From an uncultured Lachnospiraceae bacterium (GTDB lineage Bacteria > Bacillota > Clostridia > Lachnospirales > Lachnospiraceae): 35,800 nt of DNA. Both the position numbers and the translations under genes were made by a program. Below the pieces are notes generated by a model, which was not told the origin of the DNA, did not search any database, and was given only the letters and a program-made list of their open reading frames with translations. Positions 8,124 through 14,614 of this stretch are shown in pieces. Positions within the stretch are counted from its first letter, which is position 1, and the number at the start of each line of letters is the position of its first letter. The DNA lies in the NCBI GenBank assembly GCA_910577675.1, contig CAJTOR010000038.1, positions 1 to 35,800 on the forward strand, written 5' to 3'.

Positions 8124-9119
8124 CTATTTTATCGGCTTGCTGCTGCCCAAAAACTCTACAAATTTACCCGTACCGATCGCCACGGCCGTCATCGGGTCTT
8201 CCGCCGTCATCGTCGTGATACCGGTCTTTTCCTCGATCAGTTCCTCAAGCCCGTAAAGCAGGCAGCCGCCTCCCGTCAGCACAATGCCCCGGTCAGCGAT
8301 ATCTGCCGCAAGTTCCGGCGGTGTCTTCTCAAGCACACTGTGCACCGCCTCGACAATCTGTGAGGTCGTCTCTCGCAGCGCTTCTTCCGTTTCTTCGGAG
8401 GTTACGGAAATCGTCTTTGGAAGCCCGGTTACAAGGTTGCGCCCGCGCACATCCATCGCGACCGTTTCCGGTCTGCGGTACGCGGAACCAATCTTGATCT
8501 TGATATCTTCCGCAGTCCGCTCGCCGATCAGAAGATTATGCTTCTTACGCATATAGCGGACAATCGCTTCATCAAAATCATCCCCCGCTATCTTGATTGA
8601 CGTGCTGACCACCGTGCCGCCAAGCGAGATCACGGCGATATCCGTCGTGCCTCCACCGATATCGACGATCATATTGCCGCACGGTCTTGCGATATCGATG
8701 CCCGCCCCGATTGCCGCAGCAATCGGCTCCTCAATAATCGCGACCTCCCTGGCTCCCGCCGTATAGGTCGCATCCTCGACCGCTTTCTTCTCCACCTCTG
8801 TCACACCGCTCGGCACACAGACGCTGATAATCGGTTTGCGGAAGCGCTGTTTTCCTACCGCCTTCTGGATAAAATATTTTAACATTTTCTCCGTCACGGT
8901 ATAGTCGGAGATAACACCCTGGCGCAGCGGGCGCACCGCCACGATATTACCGGGCGTGCGCCCGAGCATCAGGCGGGCCTCCTCGCCGATTGCCTTGATT
9001 CGGTTGGTATCACGGTCAAATGCCACCACCGATGGCTCCTTTAAGACAACGCCCTTCCCTCTGATATATACCAGCACACTTGCCGTGCCAAGATCAATCC
9101 CGATATCACTTCCACTCAT
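8124..9119 (-). CDS. mbl: MreB-family actin homologue, Mbl
   Basis: A 331-residue bacterial actin with phosphate-1 'GIDLGTASVLVYIRGKGVV', phosphate-2 'MIVDIGGGTTDIAVISLGG' and the adenosine motif 'GIVLTGGGCLLYGL'. It polymerises under the membrane and guides sidewall peptidoglycan synthesis in rod-shaped cells. The gene symbol mbl rather than mreB is chosen from context: flhO and flhP follow directly, and no mreC or mreD is near. The start has AAAGGAG and fits the N-terminus of the family. It heads the operon from the sigma-A promoter at 9208-9236. Confidence 0.92.
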   Translation of the reverse strand: MSGSDIGIDLGTASVLVYIRGKGVVLKEPSVVAFDRDTNRIKAIGEEARLMLGRTPGNIVAVRPLRQGVISDYTVTEKMLKYFIQKAVGKQRFRKPIISVCVPSGVTEVEKKAVEDATYTAGAREVAIIEEPIAAAIGAGIDIARPCGNMIVDIGGGTTDIAVISLGGTVVSTSIKIAGDDFDEAIVRYMRKKHNLLIGERTAEDIKIKIGSAYRRPETVAMDVRGRNLVTGLPKTISVTSEETEEALRETTSQIVEAVHSVLEKTPPELAADIADRGIVLTGGGCLLYGLEELIEEKTGITTMTAEDPMTAVAIGTGKFVEFLGSSKPIK

Positions 9120-9207
9120 AACCTTCTCCTTTCAAAAATCACATTCGTCTCTATCGTCCAATGCCCTGTTATTAGCATTTTATCCAAATCGAAACATATT
9201 CAGTTCT

Positions 9208-9236
9208 ATTATAAACGCTACACATGATTTTTTCAA
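9208..9236 (-). promoter_or_regulatory. Sigma-A promoter of the mbl-flhO-flhP-flgJ operon
   Basis: On the minus strand TTGAAA (9231-9236), exactly 17 nt and TATAAT (9208-9213) lie about 90 nt upstream of mbl. A housekeeping promoter means the flagellar rod genes behind mbl may be read without the flagellar sigma factor. Confidence 0.75.
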
Positions 9237-9319
9237 AGGAATTTTTCAAAAGTTATAAAATATTTATCAATTTCCGCGTCCGTTTTCTCTTTTTTCCAAT
9301 TTTCTCCCAAAAAAAGCAC

Positions 9320-10456
9320 TTATCCGACTGCCAGATCGACCTGCTGAATCACACCCGCCTGCCCATCCTCATGTAAAAAAACTCCGCTCTCCCTCACAAC
9401 GGCATTCGTCTTATTATCCTTTTCGGAGTTCAGTGAAAATTTTGATGTGACATGCCCCAGATAGATGGCTCCCACACCCGCAACTCCGAGCGCAACAAGC
9501 TTATCGCTGCCCGACTCATCCTTTGTCCAGATACGCAGGTGGTTAAAAATCTCGTCCTTCTCATCAATCCAGCCGTTGCCGTCCATATCAAAAACTGCAA
9601 GGTCGGCAAAACCGTCCCCGCTTTTTGCCCCGAAAAGCTCGCTCCCGTCGTTGATTTTTCCGTCCCCGTTGCGGTCGAGCGCCAAAAAGCCGCATCCTCT
9701 CTTTAGCAATGAAATATTGTCTTCCTTCCCGTCACAGTCGATATCAAAATAAAATTTCTGGTCGGAAACTTCCGCCGTCCCACCATCCAGATTAATGACC
9801 AGCGGGTCCATAAGCTGCACAGCACCGTAATCAATCTGTACGGTGGTATGTTCTGAAAACCGGCGCGACATTTCCGCCTCAATATCAAATTCGATTGTCC
9901 TGCCGTCCTCCGTCTTTACCGTGCCGGAAGTATAAAAAGATGTGGTTTCCTTCTCCTCGTAATAATGGTGGGTGGTCAGTATCATCCGCCCTCCCTGCAC
10001 CTGCATCCCCTGCCCGGTTTCAGGGAAATCCCCGAGATCAAGCCCCAGTTCCTTTAAGAGCCTGCGCGTTTCCTCCTGCGCTTTCTCAATCACATCCTGG
10101 TAAGACATTCGGTGCGCCTTCACCGTCTGCTGCCCGGAAAAAATCATAAGAAGCTGATGGAGTCCGTCATACTCCGTCCCGCCCGCCCGAAAATAAGCCT
10201 CATCCTGCACTGTGGAAGAAACCCTTCCCGCGCCACCCTGCATCCCCATATCCCAGGGCATGTTTCCATTTTTTTCCAATTCCTTCTCCTTTGTATCCGC
10301 CTGCTGTCCGCCATCCGTTGCTGTGGGCGTTGTAGCCGCCGTACTACCTACCGAATTTACAGTTTTGCCCCAGCTTCCATAGCCAACAGCCTGCAAGTTT
10401 TTGCGGGAGAGATAATGGCTGCTCCCCATCGCAACGCTGCCCGTCTGTATCACCAT
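9320..10456 (-). CDS. EF-hand-like calcium-binding protein under sigma-D control
   Basis: A 378-residue protein of unknown function. There is no clear signal peptide. The first 130 residues are low-complexity and polar. About residues 110-140 hold a charged helix ('MSYQDVIEKAQEETRRLLK'). The C-terminal 150 residues have Asp-rich loops: 'DIDCDGKEDN', 'DRNGDGKINDGSELFG' and 'DMDGNGWIDEKDEIFNHLRI'. These resemble EF-hand or thrombospondin type 3 calcium sites. Similar C-termini occur in uncharacterised proteins of motile bacteria (from memory, not searched). The ATG has GGAGGTG eight bases upstream. The sigma-D-type promoter just upstream links it to motility. It might be exported by the flagellar system or act at the surface, but that is inference. 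Confidence 0.72.
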   Translation of the reverse strand: MVIQTGSVAMGSSHYLSRKNLQAVGYGSWGKTVNSVGSTAATTPTATDGGQQADTKEKELEKNGNMPWDMGMQGGAGRVSSTVQDEAYFRAGGTEYDGLHQLLMIFSGQQTVKAHRMSYQDVIEKAQEETRRLLKELGLDLGDFPETGQGMQVQGGRMILTTHHYYEEKETTSFYTSGTVKTEDGRTIEFDIEAEMSRRFSEHTTVQIDYGAVQLMDPLVINLDGGTAEVSDQKFYFDIDCDGKEDNISLLKRGCGFLALDRNGDGKINDGSELFGAKSGDGFADLAVFDMDGNGWIDEKDEIFNHLRIWTKDESGSDKLVALGVAGVGAIYLGHVTSKFSLNSEKDNKTNAVVRESGVFLHEDGQAGVIQQVDLAVG

Positions 10457-10517
10457 ATGCTACACACCTCCATGTAATAAATATCCCGCGGGCGCAGGCA
10501 GCCCGCACATGCCATAT

Positions 10518-10545
10518 ATATCGGCAGGATTGTGACATGACATTA
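10518..10545 (-). promoter_or_regulatory. Sigma-D (FliA-type) flagellar promoter
   Basis: On the minus strand TAAT (10542-10545), 16 nt and GCCGATAT (10518-10525). The -10 matches the sigma-D/sigma-28 consensus exactly, and the -35 differs from TAAA by one base. It lies about 60 nt upstream of the EF-hand gene start. Confidence 0.68.
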
Positions 10546-10576
10546 GGGTATCCCCCCAAAAACACTTCCCTACCCG

Positions 10577-10605
10577 TTGCAGTGCTGAAGGGGATATGGT
10601 ATAAT
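10577..10605 (+). promoter_or_regulatory. Promoter at the head of structured element copy 1
   Basis: TTGCAG (10577-10582), 17 nt and TATAAT (10600-10605) preceded by TGG, an extended -10. Transcription would begin at the first bases of the structured element, and the membrane-protein gene at 10858 lies downstream. Confidence 0.6.
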
Positions 10606-10735
10606 GTTCGCGAAGGCAAAGCAAGGAATCAGGAAAGGGGAAGTTCGGAAATATGTATCTCATTTCCAGCACTTCCCCTTTCCTGATTCTGCAGCGAGCA
10701 ACGCGAGCTGCTTTGCCGTAACTTACGCGGAGCCC
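10606..10735 (+). ncRNA. Structured repeat element, copy 1 (candidate ncRNA or leader)
   Basis: From the outside in: an outer pairing TTCGCG/CGCGGA, then GGCAAAGC (10615-10622) with GCTTTGCC (10710-10717), then a perfect 19-bp stem (10626-10644 with 10671-10689). The stem is capped by GGAAAT/ATTTCC. The 3' side carries the direct repeat GCGAGC-AAC-GCGAGC. A second copy at 19177 keeps the backbone while eight stem pairs change together. This supports a selected structure in RNA or single-stranded DNA. It matches no RNA family I recognise. Whether it is a separate RNA, a 5' leader or a small mobile repeat is open. Confidence 0.55.
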
Positions 10736-10759
10736 GCAAGAAACCTGTGGAACGACATG

Positions 10760-10783
10760 GTATAATGTCAGCAGACATTATAC
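10760..10783. repeat. Palindrome of the TGGTATAAT family
   Basis: Perfect 10-bp arms GTATAATGTC and GACATTATAC around AGCA. GACAT/ATGTC nearby allows a second folding. The same palindrome type occurs three times at 26999-27252. TGG-TATAAT gives an extended -10 box on the plus strand, about 90 nt before the membrane-protein gene. Confidence 0.7.
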
Positions 10784-10857
10784 ATCTCACCAACACAGTT
10801 TTTCCAAAACTTGTTCATCCATTAAAAACATATTTCAAAAGAAAGCGAGAACAACAT

Positions 10858-11322
10858 ATGACTCTATCCACCACCGCCGCGGCAATGGACGCAGAAATCC
10901 GCCTTGTCGCACGATTTCACACCCTGATTATCTGGCGCGCCGCAGTGAGCATTTCCCTGCTTGTATTCCAGGTTATCTATACCATCTCAGGGCTGTACAC
11001 CGCATCTCCCGCCTATATACTGCTTACTGCAAACCTGCTGCCAACATTGCTTGAGCCGCTCTGCTCCCCCCGCGTCCACAAGTCCTCCCCGGTACTTCCC
11101 TACCTGAGAAAACGCTACCACTACTCCTCCCTACGCTTTATGACGTTAGAAATCACCTTCCTCGCGGCAAACCTGCTTCTTTTAATCTGGCAGCTCTTTG
11201 GCAATTATACGGACACATGGCTTAGCAAACTGCCCGCCATGCTTCTTTTATCCAGCCTTCTATGGCATTTTATTGCCCCTTCCATTTTATTCAGGCATAT
11301 ACAGAAAAAAATGGGATGTTGA
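10858..11322 (+). CDS. Small four-helix membrane protein of unknown function
   Basis: A 154-residue protein with four hydrophobic segments at about 27-46, 51-69, 95-114 and 124-146, and a basic C-terminus (HIQKKMGC). I do not recognise the family. The start is uncertain. The ATG at 10858 is preceded by a weak GCGAG; an upstream ATG at 10765 lies inside the palindrome, and the extra 37 residues look unconserved. It stands alone on the plus strand between two minus-strand genes, downstream of structured element copy 1 and its promoter. Its last codons overlap the terminator of the convergent Na/Pi transporter gene. Confidence 0.6.
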   Translation: MTLSTTAAAMDAEIRLVARFHTLIIWRAAVSISLLVFQVIYTISGLYTASPAYILLTANLLPTLLEPLCSPRVHKSSPVLPYLRKRYHYSSLRFMTLEITFLAANLLLLIWQLFGNYTDTWLSKLPAMLLLSSLLWHFIAPSILFRHIQKKMGC

Positions 11323-11335
11323 ACAACAACATCCC
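11305..11335 (-). terminator. Terminator of the Na/Pi cotransporter gene
   Basis: On the minus strand GGGATGTTG/CAACATCCC (11327-11335 and 11313-11321) is followed by A and a run of seven T. It overlaps the last codons of the convergent membrane-protein gene. Confidence 0.75.
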
Positions 11336-11399
11336 ATAAAACTGTTTCATTATACACATAAACCGCGGGGACTCCTTAGAGATTCCCGCAAAATACCGC

Positions 11400-13208
11400 C
11401 TACATCCCCTCCGCTTCCCTCACTCCCTTTTCACACTGGATTCTGTCGAGGTATTCTTTTTTATACATATCAATATACTTCCTGTATCTCGGGTCAACTC
11501 CCTTGTGAAGCTCATCCTGGTATTTTTTGCGGTCGAACGATTTATTCACGGTCAGTTTCTGCATCAGATAAATCGCAATATTGCTGCAATGGTCTGAAAT
11601 ACGCTCCGTGTTAGTCAGGATTTCGGTGAATGTAATGCCGTTATCCGCCGTGCAGATCCCATTGCGCAGCCGCATAATATGGTTGCTCTTCATGCGGTCC
11701 ACAATATCATCAATAACCTCCTCCATCGGCTCGACATATGCAATATAATCCGGGTCATTTGACTTATACGCCTCCACCATCAAATCAATAACATTTTTCA
11801 CCGCATCAAAAAGTACCTTGATCTCCTCTTTCGCCTCGGGCGTGAAACTGCTCTTATTCTCAAACATATACTCGGCGGTTTCCGAGAGATTCACGCAGTA
11901 ATCACCGATACGCTCCAAATCACTGACCGACTGTAAAATCTCCGTTGCAAGGTGGGAATCCTCCTCCGTCATGGTATGGTATGTAACATTTACCATATAG
12001 GCATTGATACCTGCCTCGCTCTTATCAAGGAACTCCTCGCCCACCTTCATATCCATCAGTGTCTTTTCATTATATCCGTTCAAAACCATGTCCGAAACAA
12101 TGGCCACATTCTCCTTCACAACAGTGCACATATCAAACAGCACCTTGCGGCACTGCTCCATCGCAACCTGCGGATTTTTAAGGAATGCATCATCCAGACA
12201 GTCCAGCGTGAGCTTTTCCTTCACATCGCCGCTGTCCTTAATCAACTTATGTAACAGCCTGTCATACTGCTTTACAAACGGCATCAAAATAAGCGCTGCA
12301 ATGAGATTGATACCGGTATGCATCGTCGCAATATTACCGCGGTTGACCACATTGTCCATCGCCGCAAAATCAAGAATCGCATCAAGCCCATATACACCTA
12401 TCCCAAACAGAAAAAGACTGAACACATTAAACAGGAAATAACACATGGAAGCGCGCTTTGCGTCCCTGTTGTTGCCGATACTCGCAAGCACAACCGGGAC
12501 ACATTTTCCGATATTCTGCCCGAGCAAAATCGGCAGCGCAGTCGCCACGGTAATCGTACCGCTCGCGGAAAGTGCCTGCAAAATACCTACGGTCGCCGAG
12601 GAACTCTGGATAACCGCTGTCAGCAAAAACCCCACCAGAATACCAATAAGCGGATTGCTAAACGAAATAAACATTTCCTTAAACTGCGCGGAATCTTTAA
12701 GTGGGGCAAATGTTCCCTCCATTGTGGTCATCCCCCAGAAAAGAATACCAAAACCTATCAGAAGGTTTGCAATATTTTTGGGCTTGCGCTTCTTTGACAA
12801 AAGCATGATAAATGCACCCACCACAATAATTACCGGTGCAAAGGAAGAAGGTTTTAACATGGAAAGAAAAACTCCCCCGCCGCTCAGATCCCCAAGACGC
12901 AGCAACTGAGCCGTTGCCGTGGAACCGATATTGGCCCCCCAGATTACGGGGATGGTCTGCGCCAGCGTCATAATGCCCGCATTGACAAACCCAATCATCG
13001 TGATAGAAGTTGCCGCGGAGGACTGGATAATAGCAGTAACGCCGGTACCGAGCAGCAGCCCCTTCCACCGGTTATCCGTAAAGCGCTCCATCGTCCGCTC
13101 AAGCTTTGCCCCAGCCAATTTCTCGATTGATGAGGCCATCAGGTTCATACCATACAAAAACATTCCGATACCGGCTAACAGGGGAAGTACCTTTGAAATC
13201 GTTTCCAT
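11400..13208 (-). CDS. Na/Pi cotransporter with PhoU-like C-terminal domain
   Basis: A 602-residue member of the NptA/YjbB family (Na/Pi cotransporter II-related). About residues 1-310 form the membrane domain. It has two inverted repeats carrying the QSSAAT/QSSSAT motifs ('GVTAIIQSSAATSITMIGF' and 'LLTAVIQSSSATVGILQAL'). From about 340 on there is a helical PhoU-like domain ('SDLERIGDYCVNLSETAEYM', 'TNTERISDHCSNIAIYLM'). The role is sodium-coupled phosphate movement across the cytoplasmic membrane. The direction (uptake or export) is not certain for bacterial members. The ATG at 13208 has AGGTGG upstream. It is monocistronic; no pst or pho genes are near. Confidence 0.9.
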   Translation of the reverse strand: METISKVLPLLAGIGMFLYGMNLMASSIEKLAGAKLERTMERFTDNRWKGLLLGTGVTAIIQSSAATSITMIGFVNAGIMTLAQTIPVIWGANIGSTATAQLLRLGDLSGGGVFLSMLKPSSFAPVIIVVGAFIMLLSKKRKPKNIANLLIGFGILFWGMTTMEGTFAPLKDSAQFKEMFISFSNPLIGILVGFLLTAVIQSSSATVGILQALSASGTITVATALPILLGQNIGKCVPVVLASIGNNRDAKRASMCYFLFNVFSLFLFGIGVYGLDAILDFAAMDNVVNRGNIATMHTGINLIAALILMPFVKQYDRLLHKLIKDSGDVKEKLTLDCLDDAFLKNPQVAMEQCRKVLFDMCTVVKENVAIVSDMVLNGYNEKTLMDMKVGEEFLDKSEAGINAYMVNVTYHTMTEEDSHLATEILQSVSDLERIGDYCVNLSETAEYMFENKSSFTPEAKEEIKVLFDAVKNVIDLMVEAYKSNDPDYIAYVEPMEEVIDDIVDRMKSNHIMRLRNGICTADNGITFTEILTNTERISDHCSNIAIYLMQKLTVNKSFDRKKYQDELHKGVDPRYRKYIDMYKKEYLDRIQCEKGVREAEGM

Positions 13209-13384
13209 TTTCCACCTCTCATTCTCTATCACATATTCATAAATTAACCTATCCTGTCATATTTTATCATGGATGGGCGAATGATGGAAGTAGTAATTTC
13301 CACAAAATTTACAGATGGTTTTCGTGGATTTCTATGGTTTCTGATATTTGTCCAACTAAATTTAAAATTTTTTCAAAAAAATGC

Positions 13385-13412
13385 TTGACATTCCCGCTGG
13401 AATGTGTATAAT
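13385..13412 (+). promoter_or_regulatory. Strong sigma-A promoter for tRNA-Leu
   Basis: Perfect TTGACA (13385-13390), a 16-nt spacer and perfect TATAAT (13407-13412), 33 nt upstream of the tRNA. Confidence 0.88.
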
Positions 13413-13445
13413 ATAACTCGTGTCCAGGAGATAAACGGACAGTTT

Positions 13446-13528
13446 GCGGAAATGCTGGAATTGGCAGACAGGCATGACTAAGGATCATGTGGTGTTACAC
13501 CGTGAGGGTTCAAGTCCCTTTTTCCGCA
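13446..13528 (+). tRNA. tRNA-Leu (anticodon AAG)
   Basis: An 83-nt class II tRNA. The acceptor stem GCGGAAA/TTTCCGC pairs fully. The anticodon stem is CATGA/TCATG around the loop CTAAGGA, which gives anticodon AAG (codons CUU, CUC by A34 modification). A long variable arm and the T-arm AGGGTTCAAGTCCCT follow. The discriminator is A, as needed for leucine. The 3' CCA is not encoded. It has its own promoter and terminator, so it is a single-gene transcript. Confidence 0.93.
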
Positions 13529-13535
13529 GTGGATG

Positions 13536-13578
13536 GCGCGAAAACGAATTAGAAAAATTCGGGTTTCGCGCTTTTTTT
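13536..13578 (+). terminator. Terminator of tRNA-Leu
   Basis: GCGCGAAA-A-CGAAT pairs with ATTCG-GG-TTTCGCGC, followed by seven T. It starts eight bases after the tRNA. Confidence 0.88.
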
Positions 13579-13595
13579 GTCTGTATCGGAAAATA

Positions 13596-13650
13596 CAAAG
13601 AAGTCCCCCCGCTTCTAAGTCATAAAGACGAAAGCGGGGGGACTTCTTTG
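13596..13650. terminator. Perfect 19-bp hairpin, probable bidirectional terminator
   Basis: Arms 13596-13614 and 13632-13650 are perfectly complementary (core GTCCCCCCGC) with a 17-nt loop. The outer part of each arm gives AAAGAA and TTCTTT, so it can work in both directions: for the hemerythrin operon on the minus strand and as a backup for the tRNA. A degraded relative lies at 22270. Confidence 0.6.
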
Positions 13651-13696
13651 ATAGGCTAAATCAGGATACTATTGCCCATCCATCCCTGAAACATCC

Positions 13697-14578
13697 CTAA
13701 AGCCGGATACAGAACGCGGCATGCCCATAGCCCCCCATATCAATAAGCAGCCTGTAGGTGGGATATTCCATGTTAAATGTCCTCATCAACTGTTCAAAGG
13801 ACAGTATCTCACTTTTATGCAACTGGTAACCGTCAATCAGCGGAAAATGCTTGTTCACATACTCCACCAGCCGCTCGGATAACAGCCGCATCGCATAAAC
13901 CGCAGTCTGGTCAAGCCGCTCCACCTGCCGCCCCAATATATCGCTGAGCAGATGGAGGATCTGACGATCCTCATAGATAAAATAAATTTTGAGGAACATC
14001 TTATCTTTTGAATGGTAGGTCAGACGATAACAAATCTTGTTGCCAAGATAAAAGTTCTGCCCGCTGTAATTTTCGCTCACCACAGTCCCATCGATCCGTA
14101 ACAGGCGGTGCATCCCCTGGAGAATGGCTCTTTTTAAAGAAGAGAGCTCCTCCCCGGGCGTGTCATGCACCCACTTGCTTGACCCCTTTACAATCGCCCG
14201 ATCCTCCACCATAATATGCGCGTTCAGCCAGCCGATGCAGATGCCCATAAAATGATGGACGGACTCCTCCGAATAGTTTTCCTCCTTCATCTCCTGCTCA
14301 AGTTCCGGAAGGATTTTATCCCTCATCTCATCATGCAGCCTCTTGTGGCTGTCATATCTTTTATATGCAATGCTGCGCATATATTCTTCTTCCTGTGCAA
14401 AATGTTTCAATGCATAACTCTTGAAAAACTTGATGCCCTCCTTGCAGGCATGCTGCTGTTTTACGGCATCCTCATTAAGCAGAACCAGCTTGTTCACAAT
14501 CGTAAATAACTGCTGGTGCGCCCTGTCAATGATTCCCACCCCCAGATTGAACCGGTCATTCCATTTAATCTCTGCCAA
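13697..14578 (-). CDS. Bacteriohemerythrin with C-terminal extra domain
   Basis: A 293-residue protein. Residues 1-130 are a hemerythrin domain with the full di-iron ligand set (H21, H59, E63, H78, H82, H121, D126), which binds O2 or senses oxygen or metal. Residues 140-293 form an additional alpha/beta domain ('NFYLGNKICYRLTYHSKD') that I do not recognise; it is vaguely CheX/CheC-like in style. The start is TTG at 14576-14578 with AGGAGG seven bases upstream, and the 'MAEIKWNDRFNLGVGIID' N-terminus is typical of the family. It follows the hybrid kinase by 36 bp and is cotranscribed, so it probably serves an oxygen or redox response. Hemerythrins are common in motile bacteria. Confidence 0.87.
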   Translation of the reverse strand: MAEIKWNDRFNLGVGIIDRAHQQLFTIVNKLVLLNEDAVKQQHACKEGIKFFKSYALKHFAQEEEYMRSIAYKRYDSHKRLHDEMRDKILPELEQEMKEENYSEESVHHFMGICIGWLNAHIMVEDRAIVKGSSKWVHDTPGEELSSLKRAILQGMHRLLRIDGTVVSENYSGQNFYLGNKICYRLTYHSKDKMFLKIYFIYEDRQILHLLSDILGRQVERLDQTAVYAMRLLSERLVEYVNKHFPLIDGYQLHKSEILSFEQLMRTFNMEYPTYRLLIDMGGYGHAAFCIRL

Positions 14579-14614
14579 TGTCCCGCCTCCTCAAACCATC
14601 GTGTTTTTCTGCTA

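Noticed and set aside
10344..10672. Overlapping minus-strand frames of 70-91 codons upstream of the EF-hand gene
   Set aside because: They cross the sigma-D promoter and the structured element and overlap the EF-hand gene; nothing supports translation.
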